A stretch of 64,000 nt of DNA from Fratercula arctica. Taxonomy: Eukaryota; Chordata; Aves; Charadriiformes; Alcidae. Location of the stretch: contig CANTUZ010000005.1 in assembly GCA_947846985.1 (NCBI GenBank), positions 37,263,889 through 37,327,888 on the forward strand. The letters run 5' to 3'. Under the pieces are notes generated by a model. That model was not told where the DNA came from. It saw only the letters and a program-made list of their open reading frames with translations, and searched no databases. The translations under genes and the position numbers were made by a program. The first letter of the stretch is position 1, and the number at the start of each line of letters is the position of its first letter. Below are positions 13,365-26,350 of this stretch, piece after piece.

Positions 13365-14279
13365 CCTAGGGATATGTACGTTTAAAGAGATGCTGAAGAG
13401 ATATCTGAGTTCACAGGGAAGAAGGCAAGGTTGGTTTTGGGAACGGCAGCGCGCCTGGCAGGTATTTTAATGACCGTCCCTTCCTTTGAACACTTTCAAT
13501 TTCTCTGCTTCTTTTCATCCGGAATATCTTCCCCAGACCAAGTATGATTTCTGCTGTAATTCTTGTGTGTGTTTGTGATCCCTTCTGAGGTAAATTGAGA
13601 AGTAAGCTGCGCAAAAGGAGGAAATCGCCCCTGGGGTGCTTTGTTTACTTTGGTTTGTAAAATCCTGCTAGGAGATGGTTTCCTTAGTGTGTGGCAAGTG
13701 TTTCTTCAAGAAATTCATCAGCCCTTCTACAATTACTTCGAACTCCGAGGGAAGAGAGCTGCCATCACTTTCTCACATCCCAAGGTGTTGCATGGAGGAG
13801 AGAAGAAAAGGCTGGCGCATTTAATTATAATGGGGGTGGGGGTAGGGTGGGGGGAACGGGGGCTGCAGAAAGCCGTCCCAAGCCTGTACCTGGAAAAGAA
13901 AAACCTGCAAGGGTATATTCGGGAGACGTGTGCCATTTAGAGATGGGGAAAAGTACCCCATCTTGTGCAGTAATTAGTCTGAACAATAAACATAATTGGA
14001 ATAAAATCAGTTGGAAATTCCTGCGTTTTTAATTACGTTTCATTTTGTGGTAAGCCGTAAAATTATGAATGCCTCTCAATTAAACACTATCCACTTGTAA
14101 AGCATTTAACAACAATTATTCCTTAATCAGTTGGAATGTTAGCCACAAATGATGCTGTTAAACATCAAAGGGACGCCTTAGACGTTACCTTTTAGTCATA
14201 AGTAAGAGGATTAATTTCTATAATTAGAGGGGATAAATATGTGCATAAATACATCTAATTTTTTTACACGTTCTCGTCC

Positions 14280-14520
14280 TATCTGGGAGAGGCGCGGATC
14301 TTTGACATTGCCTGCACTCCTAGCTCTCCCCTGGCTCAGAGGAGGCGACCCCAGGCGCAGCGAAGCGCGACCCCCCCCCCACCCCCCACCCTCGGGGAGG
14401 CCCGATCCTGCGCGCCGCTCCGCGCCGCTCCTCCGCGGGCGCCGGCACCCCCCTCCCACCACCGCGCTGGGGTCTCGGGATGGGGCCCGCCACGGACACG
14501 GGGCTCCGGGGCAATTTGCA
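14280..14520. promoter_or_regulatory. Small CpG-rich patch
   Basis: GC-rich with CGCGCCGCTC units and C-runs, without a recognisable gene. Confidence 0.4.
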
Positions 14521-14559
14521 GCCCTCCTTTGCTTTTATTTACGTGGTTTTGTTTGTTTT

Positions 14560-14600
14560 TTGTGTGTGTGTGTGTGTGGTGGTTTTTTTTTTTTTTTTTA
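14560..14600 (+). repeat. (GT)n and poly-T
   Basis: A short GT dinucleotide run followed by GGTGG and about 17 T. Confidence 0.85.
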
Positions 14601-14659
14601 CAGCACCTGGGGTCTACCTGGCGTTTCAGTTCCCTCGGGGATAATTTGGTGCCCCCAAA

Positions 14660-14880
14660 CGCAGCTCGAGATTTGAGTTGAATACCGCAAATAAAATTAG
14701 CATGACCTTGATTACACCCTGTATGAATATCTCATTTACCTAATGACTTTATGTCACGTACGCAGAGGGTCAATTTCCTTTTAACCTTTCCCATTGCTGC
14801 AGTAAGCATTCTTTTATAATCAATGGCTGTTTGAATAATCAATTCACATTTTATGATCCCTGACAAACTCAATATATGTG
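14660..14880. promoter_or_regulatory. Candidate conserved non-coding element between CpG patches
   Basis: Unique AT-rich sequence with ordered homeodomain-type words (AAAATTAGCATG, CTAATGAC, TATAATCAATGG, AATAATCAATTC) between two GC-rich patches. It resembles known developmental enhancers; conservation is untested. Confidence 0.35.
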
Positions 14881-15620
14881 TGCCTTGTTTCAGCAAAGCA
14901 GCCGGCCCTTCCCCGCGCTTTTTTTCACGTCCGAAGAGTTTGCGGCGGGGTTTCCCGGCTCCCCGGGGAGCCGCCCCGGGCCGCGCAAACCCGCCGCTGT
15001 CGGGCTGCCCGGGAGGCTGCGCGGACGCTGCGCTCCGCCGCCGCGCAGAGCCCCGCCGCCGGGCAGCCCTGCCTCCGCGGGAGGATGCGCCCCGGCGGAA
15101 AAGCGCAAGGCTCGGGGGGTCACGGCGGCGGCCGGCAGCCCCTTGCACCTCTCTAGCGCTGGACATGCACTCTCACGTGTTTTTCCAACCCCTCAACCCC
15201 AAAATACGCGGGTTTTCCGCTTTCTCCCCCCGTCCCACTCGGTGTCCTTCCTAGGAATGTGTGCAGCAAAACTCAGTCGCCCGGAATTGTCCCCCCTTTT
15301 TGCGTTTGCCGGGACGGCCAGCCGTGGGGGGACGAGGTTCTCCCGGCTCTGAAGCCGAAGGCGAGCGGTGCCCGCCCGCCCGACCTCCTGAAGGACTTCT
15401 GAGGGAAGCGTGGTGTCCTCGGCCACGTCGGCACAGGGGAAACCTTGAGTCAATCCTTGACTTAGATTAACCGTCCCGCTGAGGTTCCCGAGTCCCTCAC
15501 TGCCACCAGCCCCCTTTATCGCCTCTCCCAGTTGTCTCCAGAGCAGGGGTCGGGATACTTGTCCCAGAAGCGTAGCCCCGAGCCACAATCCGAGTGCCGA
15601 AGTGTAGGCGGGAGGGGCGG
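14880..15620. promoter_or_regulatory. CpG island about 9.7-10.4 kb upstream of MEIS2
   Basis: About 700 bases of CpG-rich DNA. Open frames of 90-158 codons exist on both strands but are Pro/Arg/Ala-rich, overlap each other and match no family I know. It could mark an alternative MEIS2 promoter or a non-coding transcript. Confidence 0.5.
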
Positions 15621-18600
15621 GGGGTTAGGGCAGGCTGAACTTTGCAAGTGTTTTTTCTATAAGTAGCTCACATTTGCTGTGATCTATGGTGTGAGGCAGG
15701 AACCGAGACTTATTGCAACCCTGTTCCCTCTATTGGATAATTAATGCTGATTCATAGCGGTTTCTACCTACGAATGTGTGTTTCGTTTTTCTCTGCAGGG
15801 TCCATGGTTCTTTGGTATGTTGTTATTCCCTGAAAGGTAATTGCACTTGATATTCTCTCGGGGAAGGCTCATTAGCCAAGGGCAGGGTGGCGTTGCCAAT
15901 CTCAGACTCTTTCAACAATTCAATGCAAACATTTGCCCCAGAGGTTTAGTACAGCACTCCCAGCTCACGAAACAGCCCTTGGATACAGCATTTCCCCTAA
16001 GAAGCCTTGGTTCTAAAAAGAAGTACACACATATATATTTTCTCTAGCCAAGCAGGAAACATTTTAGTTTAGGGGTTTTTAGCTTAACCCCTCACTGTAA
16101 GTGATCGAATCTATGCAAGAAGATTAGACATGTTGCCTTGGACTGCAGGACTTCACCCTCCCTATTATCAGAAGACACTCAGGACACAAACATGGATGAA
16201 ATAGCAGAAAAGACACATCTCCCACTCCTCTGTATGCACTCCTTTACACTCTCTTAACATTTACAAAACGCATGTCGAAAACACTTTTCCACTGCCCACC
16301 ATTACAGACCTACACTTGACTCCTTTCTCACACATGCCTGCTGTCATCTCTTTGGCTCCTTTCATCTCTCCTGCTAAATTAATTACTTCACTAATGCAAG
16401 GCAATGAAACTCAGGTATAAGGTAAGTTAGGGAACATATATTAGTTATTACACACTATTTCATGCAGGCGAGCCCTCTATGATTGTTCTCATTTTATTTT
16501 TTCCCTCTGTTGTTCGTCATTTTGAAAATCTTATCCTTCCAATTGAATCTTGGCAGGTTGAGCAGGATGACTCGCAGTAACATTGCAGAGAATTCTCCAG
16601 TTCCCACAGGAGAAAATGGTCCCCACAGGACTGATGAAGAGGAAGCAGAGGGACAACATCTAGGCTTAACAAGTTCTCAGACATCACAAGGTTTTCCGTG
16701 TTAGCATAAAAGAATCTAGGTATCCGTATTTGTGGACAGTTCGATGGTATCTTCTCCCTGGTACTGGTGTTAAAGAGCAGAGACTGCTCCTAGTTCCAAA
16801 CAACGAACCCTATGTCTAAAGTGTACATTTAACCAACTTACTGTGTTTACATACTTCCATTCACTGCTCTTTTCCCATCACAGTTAGCCAATAAACTCAA
16901 AGAGCAAAACTCGTCTGTGCAGTATCACCACTGACTTTAATGTTAGTACATTAGGAAGGAAATTGTCCCACAATCGTCACTATGCCACAAAAGTAGGTCT
17001 GAAAGACTAGATACTGAGATGTTGCTGGGTTTAATCCTCATCCATCAGAAGGGCCTTGCCTATTAGGGGGATCAAAAGTTTAAAACACACCAAAAGTTGG
17101 CAAAAGACCTCCACGCTGTGAATCTCTGTCAACAATGTTTTCCATGCCGACAGCCTTCAACATCTTCAAGCCCAAACCTGTGTCCCAAAGTCCCATTGAC
17201 TGAAGGAGACTGTGAATGAAGGACACAGGGCAGAATTCTGCAAGGTGGTTTTGCAGGATGCCAAGTCTGCCTGTGCGAGTTACTCAGCTTTCCAGGTCCT
17301 ACTGATAGTAAATGTGGACAGTCATCACCCTCGCAGTAAGGCCTCAGCACAAGAAAATATCAGTTCTTCAATTCATACTTGGGTGATTCACAGCCACGGT
17401 TTTTGTTTGACACTTTAAGTATCTCTTGTGTCATGGTGGTACATTCTGCTTCTTCAAAAGTGTTTTTCAAAATGAGGAGGCTTTTCAGTGATGAAACATG
17501 ACCAAGTTAATGTAATAATAGATTTCATTTTTAAAGTACATGCTAAATTTAAAACTTGTCTCTTATGCATTCATAAACCATCACTAATAGTTCTATTGAT
17601 CAATGACATAAATAGCTCTAGAAGAAGCTTTTCTTTGATGTAGATAAACATAAACAGCATTGAAAAAACAGCACACAAGTGATTGTCCTGTAGTCTTACC
17701 TTGAGGCTATATTATGATCACAATAAGACATATCTAGGCATGTGTCATACTAGATAATACTATTTCTTGGGTGTTTGAGGGCACACGACTTTACCTTGGA
17801 CTTCACAACAGCTGAGACATGCCATTTAAAAGCACGGTCCTGGCATCACTGAAAAAAAGCCCTGCTAAGCTACATATAATTATTAATCTATATATGAGAT
17901 ATTTTTAAAAAAATCCGTTTACATTAAATTCTCAGATAATCTTATTTCTATTATTCATGTGCAAAACTAAAAATAAACATTTGAAATATTTTTCTCTTTT
18001 ATGGAAGAACTGATAAAACTACTCATTTGAAATGAAGACTTGGATGAATGCAGCCATGTTTTCTGGGCTCAGATCTCTTATTCCCAGCTGGGAACCCCAC
18101 ATCAGATGAGGGCAATACAATCAATCCTCAGAGGGAAAGTGCTCTTTACTTCAAAATATTCACCAAGAATAGCTTAGGCAAACAGTTTCCAGCCTAAGAG
18201 TCATTCACAATATGTTCAGTTGGGCTTTTCATTTCATTACTCTTGATGTGTCACTGGTCACCTATCATCACACTTGCTCTATTTCCCAATAGACTGGTTG
18301 AAATTATTTAAACAGGAGGCTAAATGAATAGTAAAAGTGCCCAAGCAATATTCCTGTCTGTGTCTGCATGCCTGCCTTTGGTACAGGTATTCATCCAAGG
18401 CTTGATACTGCCCCCGTTCCATTTGATAAGAGCAGGATTTGATTCATAAAGGAAATGTATTCACCTAATACTCGTTCAAAGAAAAATACCGCTTGCTTTA
18501 ATGTTCACGTACATGGTCGCAAACATGATCAAAACAAGAGCCATCTGAACCCCCCAGAGCTGCTTTGTAAATAGGGTCGCAGTATGAACCCAGGAACATA

Positions 18601-21600
18601 ACCAGTTTTCTCACTGTAGGTTAATTTCAGCTTTCAAACATTACGGAAAATCATCAGTTGCCTTTCTTCCCCCAGCCCTGGTTTAACTTCAGATCATTTC
18701 CCCTGGCAAGTGACTTTTGATACTCGAGTAAGATGATATTGTTTGATCCAAAAGTAAATTTCTTTTTGCTGTTGTTTCCAGATTTCAGTCATTGAAGAAG
18801 GTCCTGTCTGCAGCCAATATGTTCATGGTAACTGTTTGTTCCCGAAATAACCATCTAGCAAGATTCTTAGTATTTGAGAGAAGCATTGCTTTCATTAAAT
18901 AATCCTCCGTACATGGGAGAAATGATACAAAGATCTCAGTCCTGCTTTCCTTGGGCACTTAGCGCTTCAACAGACTTTTTTTAGGTTAACAAGCATACAA
19001 AGAATGGGATTTTGGACCTGCTGTGCTACAATTATTATATTTCTAGATGGATTTTTTTTTTGTTCCCTGGAAAAGGGTGTATTATTATATCAGTATTCTT
19101 AAGTTGGGGAGTTATTCTACCAGATTTACCACAGCCACAAACAGAAGTCAAATGAAGTGGTTTTTTTTTCCTTTGATAACAAAGTGTTATCAGTAAACAA
19201 TTATAAGTCAGAGGAATAAATTCTTAATTTTTACTCAAATCTGAAGATCTGAACTCTCCTGAAGCTTCGAACATTAGGATGCAAGGGTTTAGTCTTGATA
19301 TTTCTTTCCGAATAAAATGCTGAATGAAACCATTGCTGTTCCAATGAAACACGCTAAACAATGTTGATGTGAACTCAGGGATAGAGAGAAAACAGTCAGA
19401 AAGAGTTCAGGGACCTCATTCTCTTCTCCTCACTCGAGCAGGAGAAACTCCAGCAAATGTAATGGAGTTACAGTGATATAAAACTGTAGTAGGTTGAGGA
19501 CTGCACAACTTGTGTTTAACTAGACGCTATTACTTTAAAAACAGAGTTTACTTGACTAAACAATCTGCAAATAAACACAAAACAAAGGGCAAATGAGACA
19601 TATTACGAGTAAGCATGCATGCAAAAAAGGTAAGTGCAAATTAGATTTGAATATTCATGAGTCACAAATCATTGACAGTTTGAAATAATGCAAAACAGCT
19701 TTATAAATGGGGTTAAGGCAAGGGACATCAAAGAAAGGCATTGCTAAATCAATAGCAATTTGATTGTGCATATACTTGTAAATTGTGGTTACAGTTTTTG
19801 TGACATGGGAGAAAAATACTGCACATGTAGTAGAGAAGGGACACATAAATATTCTTTTTGAATGTGTTATATTTTTGCAATTCAGCATGTACTTGGAGAC
19901 CTGCCATGTATGAAGTGACCAGATATCATTTTTTAATTTTTTCCCCCAAGAGAATTATAGTTTCCTTGGAGCATCCAATCTCCTGTGTTGTGTTGCTTAC
20001 TATGACAAAAAATTCAGTTGTCAACAATACCTGAACAGCAATACAGTAAAATAGAATAATTACTTACTTCACTTGACTTCAGTAGAAGGATCACCTGCTA
20101 ATCAAAGTACTGTCATAAAATCACAGCCAGTGGAGGTTATCTACTTGTTTCAGAGAATTTAGTTCTCCAAAGTGGGAATCAGATGAGTTGCAAGTCTTGG
20201 AGCAAATTGCTGGAGCACAGGGATTTAAAAGAATGATAGCTTGAAGGATGGCCAGCCTGACCATTTAAATCAGAGCTTCTTCATTTTCCTGACTGTAAGC
20301 ATCGATAAAGTATTGGATCGCCTGTCTTATTTGTGAGTTCTGCGGATATTTGAAATTGAATGGTTTAAAATGTTGATGAGAAGACAGAACCAAAAGGCAA
20401 AACTGCCAGAAGTAATCTGCCTGTTTAAAATTACTCCAGGGTGCTTGTTTTTACTAAGGGTTTATATTTTGATTACTTAACACTCATTGTAATATACCAA
20501 CTGATTCCTTTCCTTCAATGACCTTTACATCCAGTGTGACATCCTCACTCTTTGGCGTGACAGATGAAGCTTCTCTGGGTCAAGTGAAGCTAAATATATA
20601 CATTTACCAATACGTATAGCAAAACCAAGCAGGGATGGCAATTTGGAAATGGTATAGGGTATTCTGGTTCTTTAAGAAGTAGCACATGACTTCTTGCAGT
20701 GCTGCCTTTAAAAGCATCCACTCACATGAATGAGGCTGGCAATTAACTCGTGTCAAAACATTGTAGAAGGAGAAACCCAGATGTCGAATAACTTAGGAAC
20801 AGGATAACCTCATGTCCTCCCCAATCCCCTAGATGAGCTTGTCAGAAGCTGATGTGTCTCATGCCATCACAATATAGAAAGATACCTGTATATGCCATGT
20901 TTAAATTCAGAGAGCTTTCTGCAACAAATTCTTTAAATCTGTGTATTCCTCAGCATGAATAAACAATGGATAAGTTAGAAAGAGCCACTCGGGGATGTAA
21001 AAGGCCAGATTACCATTTCAGGAACATTCCTCCTTCACAATCTGTGGGGAGAGAAATTAATCTTTCTTTAGGAAGAGCAAAAGGGAAAGTTATCTCATGA
21101 CCATAGCAGAGAGCTTGAAATCAAGAGTCTTAGATTTCCTTCTGGCTCTCTCACTGTGACTGGCCAGGTTTATCAGAGGTGAATTGTATGCCTCCCTCCG
21201 TATCTACAATATGAAGCTCACAATACATAGCTTTGTGGCGCTCTGACATGGAATTCATAAGAGAACAGGAGATCCTCTGATGAAGGGGTACCAGTATATG
21301 CCCAGTACATTAACTTTGTAATCCCTGTTCAAACCTCTATCTTTAGATTATATAATACTGCAGGTTTTGTCCGTTTATAACCTCTTGCACCTTCAGTAAA
21401 GCACAACACCTACATTTAACTGAGAAATTACCATCTCTTTATATTAGAAATTACTGTCAAAATTGTAAGTGTGTGCCTATAAGCAAAGGAAATAAATACC
21501 AAAACTCTTCTGTGCTTTTTAAACTTACATTGCACCCATCACCATGGAATCTGAATGCTGCTTAGAAGAAATGTGGTTCTCCTGGAAGGGCTCAGCTCAG

Positions 21601-24600
21601 AGTAGCTATTGCACTACGTATGAAAATAGGTCAATGGCGTTACAGACCATTCTTCAGTTCAGCAGAAGAATAGCAGCAGCCTGTCTCAGGTCAAAGTTCC
21701 AAAGAGTTGAGTTGTTTTTATTTTCTGGCAAATTCCTTTTTCTTGACGAAAATAATAATAATAAAAAAAGCAACAATTAATGCAGCCAAGGAGCATGAGT
21801 CCCTACAGTCCCCAGGAACCTGATTAATTTTATCAGGATTTTTATTTCTACTTCATTCCCAGATTTCTTTCTCTTCTCTGTTATTTGTGGAGTTTTCTAA
21901 ATCTTTCCAACACAAAGTGCCTCTACTGTTCATATGTAAGCTCTTCTTGAAGTCTGTTGATACTAATTTCTGGCCTACGACTGGGGATATAAACTTTTAC
22001 AGACCTAATATGCTATACGTGACCTGAAGCAGGCGATGTAGAGCAGCTCATATTAGACCTGAATACCACATCTCTGTTATGAATCACCAAATCAAACAGA
22101 GGGAGACCTGGCTCCCTGTATGTGATCTAGATTTATATCAAGTATGCCTCTTCCCAAGTTCAGGAAGGTAAGTTATCTTTTGACAAGAAAGATCCCGTGC
22201 TTGTGGGTTTTTTTTCTGCATGATCACCTTTGCCTCTCTATTTCCCACCTGCTTTCCTCCCCTTGTGTCAGAGAAAAAAGGGACAGCAGGTAGCTCTCAC
22301 TAGGACCAACTTTGCAGTAGCTGAGTTTTGATTTTCCCATGCAGTATTTCAACTTCAGCTGCATGTTGGGGAAAATGTACTTCTGTTATATTTCTAGGCT
22401 TTTACTCGTTCCATTTAGGGTGTACACCAGGTTTCTTTGGGGATGAGGGACAAAACTTTAATGATCTCCACTACTTTCCCATGGTAGGTTCCTCAAACTC
22501 TTTCCTGAGCAGGACCTGGTTTATCCACATTTGAATTATTCAAGTCTTTTGTGGGAGAGAGCAAAGGTATAGTAGGGGGACTCGTGTCCGCATCTCTGTG
22601 GTTCCTGCCTACTTGGATAGACATTCCTTCTGAAAAGTCTCAAAATTGTGTTTATGTGTGGTTGCCTGAGGGAGACAGGGGAATGAGCTGGGAATAAGAT
22701 GAGAAAACAGCATAGCTACTTCATGTCCCCCTCTCTAAACTAACCTGCTCTGGGATTTTTCTGTGAGTCTTTGATTGGAATCCAGGAAGGAAAAAGAAGA
22801 AGATCAAGGTCCAAAACTGGGTGCCCTAGTCACCTCATCCATGTAATAGAGGGTGGAATGGAAATGAATACAGCAGTTCTAACACACGTGTACCTGATGA
22901 AAAGAAGGACTGCTATGGTGAGCGGAGGAGGGATGGCTCCAAACAGGAGACATCAAACACCGTGATCAGGCAGCAAGTGAACCACTAGTGCCTAATTCCT
23001 ATAATGTAGAGTCTTGGCTGACATGTCAGTTAGAGACAAGGAAAATGATGTAAGCTATAAAATGTGAACCTTTGTGGATAATTCACCATCAGCAGTGACC
23101 TTGAGATCATGGAGGCACAGTGTATCCCTGAGGCACTGAGGGCCCGAAGATGAGTTTTTTGCGCGTACATAAGTCCGTCGTGATTTGACTGAAGACAGTG
23201 TTGTTACACTATCATTATAGTAAAAGAAATAGATTAAAAATTAATAGAAATCATATAGGAATATTGCTTACATTTCTAATCAACTATAATGCAAGACAGC
23301 CTCCCTTGAATGTGTAATACACCCACAAGTTCTCCTTTGTTGATACAAGAAAACAGCTCTGCTGTTGGGGTATATATGTCCTATAATTTTTCCCAACTAA
23401 ATTTCATCCAGAATGCTAATGCTTCTGAAATAAAAAATAATTACATAATACATTTTCTCTTTAGAGTAAATCTGGTAATTGCCAAATCCTAGTTGTCAAT
23501 ACAATATTAGATCATGTGTGACCCAGACGTCACATGTGTCAACAAGTAAATTTGTCTCCTTCTGTTATTTCAAATTACAGGAGATAGAGACATAATCCTC
23601 ACTGATCAATTGGAAACAAAAATGCTTTACCTTTTGTTATTTCAATGCCATCTGTTAAAATAAACCAAATGCCAAACTTACTACATACACAGGGCACTAA
23701 AATGGCTTTTTAATTTGGCTTGCATATTTCAAGGAAAGCAATGCATTTCTATATACTCTGACTTCTTTACATGAATTATTATGTACTGCAAGTGACATCT
23801 ACTGGAGAAAGCAGAGCTAAATGCCTACTCTACAAACTTTTTTTTTGCTATTAAAAGGGCCTCCCCTCCAGGAAATACAGCTTTAATAGAAACCTGGCAT
23901 CTGTGCCCATCAAAATGCAGTTACATAAGTGCTTTCAGGATAGTTAAAGCAAAACTGTAAGACTGTCCTTTTCATGATACAGAAGGTACAGAAGGCTTTT
24001 TCTTTTTCATTTTTCTTTATAGCGAAGCTGTTAATACCACAAATTTTCTGAGCTTACAATAAAAGACTTTTTAAAGTAACAACTGTTTGATCACAGTGTA
24101 TAGTCATCCTTGGTACTATAAAATCACTCAGGACATATTATAAAAATATTCACCAAAAGAAATGTGGCTACAGGTTCAAGTTTCAAGCTTGCATGTTAAC
24201 AGATGTTATACTTAAACAGAAATTTACTTGAAGACCTGATGCAGAAGCATACTATTGTCAATAGTATTGACAATATTACCTAGAAAGTCTAACAGTCTGT
24301 GCATTTTTAACATTACTTACTAATTGAAGTTATCTATTGGGACACAAATTCATAAATACCTGCACTATGTTAAAGCACTCACAATCTGTGCCTATCAAAT
24401 GTTGCATGAGTTTGGTGCCTAAGAGCAGCATGTTTCAAAAAAAACCCTCTTCTTTCAGTGAAATATGATAAAAATCCCAGGAACACTGGGAGAGATGCAG
24501 AAAGCTGTGAACTCAGAGGCTCAGTGCCGCTCAGAGCTCCTGGGAGCATCATTACTTCTTAATATGGGCTCTTGAATTCTTGCTTAAAAGCCAGTTCAAG

Positions 24601-26350
24601 TCCTTGGACAGATGAAGCACCAAACAATCCAAACTGTTCTTACTTGATTCTAACACAGTGGAGCCTAAACAACAATTCCAATTACTTTTAAAACTGCGTT
24701 GGCTAATCACTTCTAAAACCACTGACAATTTGGGAGAAATTTCCCTAGTGTAGACCAAACCCTAGGGTTTAAATGTGTATTCCTCACCAAGCGTGGGAAA
24801 GAGTTTCTGAGCCAGAGAAATCAGTTCAGAAAGTAAATCAATAGCTAGCAGCCATTTGAGGATTTGTTTATCTAATGCTGATCTTAATTTAGTTGCAATT
24901 TCTTCCATCAAATATATTTCCCTTTCATTTTATAAGGAAAATTTGATTTTGAAGGTTAGGTTTTAACGCGGTGAAAAAGGACACCCTTTTATGCAGCAAT
25001 CCAAAGAAGATACATTGGTCTGTTTGGAACAAGTGCAGGAGGAGAGATACCAATAATTGTTGAAATGAGATTAAGTGGATAATCTGTATGTAATATGTCT
25101 GGGCCTGATTGTCCCCTCTAGCAGTAAAAACCCTAGGGAAGAGGCTAAAGGGATGATATTTCCCAAAGGATTTCCACACAGAAATGGCTCCTGAATTGTT
25201 CCAGTGCAGGTGAGTCTTACCCTTTCTCTACTCTGTGGCAGAATAGACTGTGGAAATGACTCTCAGACCTGCTGGATTCCAGAGTTCAGAACCATCTGTG
25301 TGGAGATGGAGCTTATGTATTCACCTGTGCTCTAGGTTCTTGGCACCTCACTCCATCCTTTGGCAATACTGCTACATCCATATTCATTTCTCAAGCTTCC
25401 CTAGCCAGTGGCAATCTTCTGACATTCACATTTTCCACAATAGCTACAGATGGATGAGAGGAAGCTACGCCTCACGTTGTGTCCCTTCCAATAGCTTCTT
25501 TCCTACCCTTTCTCTTTAGGAGCCCTCAGATTTCCAGACTGCTAATATGGAGTCCTAAGAAAGAAGGATGATGCAAAAAGTGATTGATAGCAAGAAGAAT
25601 CATGATCTGAATATGTAGAGCCTTTCACTGTTAGCCTTGGAACTATAGCAAGAGTTTTAGATTTTTGGATACAGAACTGGGAAGATTATGACAATACCCA
25701 AAATATATTGCTTTTAAAGCATGAATAATACCTGTTAGAACTGGTGTTCTCTGGAGAGGTAACTGTCACGCAATGGGTTTAGCCAACTAAACTGAACCTC
25801 AGGCTTTGGCTTTGGTGCGTAATTCATAGTTTACAATATCCTGTCTTTTCTAGGTTCTCATTAGTGGAAATGGCCAGAAATTAATTCCTGTTGTCTTCAT
25901 GATTTGAGATCTGTCCTTCACAGCAGAGGCTGAGCTCTTCAAATAGTTTCCATTTCTGACCTAAACCAAGCTTTTCAAATGTTAAAATGAAATTTCACTA
26001 TCATCTTCTAAGCAGTGCTTGCCAAATGTCTTACAAATGTCTAAAATAGGCATACATTTTTAGAATTTGAAAGGGGTACATATTCTAAAAAATCAGCCCT
26101 ACACAATAATCTAACTTTTTACTGTAATAAGGCTTCAATCATTTTTGTTCACCCATTTCATTTTTTCTTATTTTCTCTAACAATTGCTAAATATAGCTGT
26201 TGCAGAAGTGAGAATGTAAATTGCCCATTGGAGAATTAGTTCTGATCATGCCCTGCTTTCACATTTTGGTGTGTTTATGCTGGTGTAAGTGAAATGTAAA
26301 GTGGTCAAAAAAAGGATAAGTAGGTAATAAGAGGTGAAGCAATATTACAT
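15621..26350. other. AT-rich intergenic DNA, no gene seen
   Basis: About 10.7 kb without a supported exon, RNA gene or young mobile element. 15640-15770 (TGGATAATTAATGCTGATTC and neighbours) may be a further conserved element. The rest is ordinary intergenic sequence with short frames only. Confidence 0.6.

Larger units (their letters stand above)
11191..14279. other. Non-coding DNA with a candidate enhancer and simple repeats
   Basis: No gene seen. Contains a C20/T10 run near 11700-11732, an AT-rich unique stretch (about 12060-12400), an exact TGATGGATGG at 13035-13044, the TTTTC array, and another unique AT-rich stretch near 13965-14230. Confidence 0.6.

Noticed and set aside
13176..13470. 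Phe/Leu/Ser repeat proteins
   Set aside because: Translation of the TTTTC pentanucleotide array.
14853..15352. Overlapping 92-158 codon frames on both strands
   Set aside because: CpG-rich DNA has few stop codons. The predicted peptides are Pro/Arg/Ala-rich, overlap in several frames and match nothing known.
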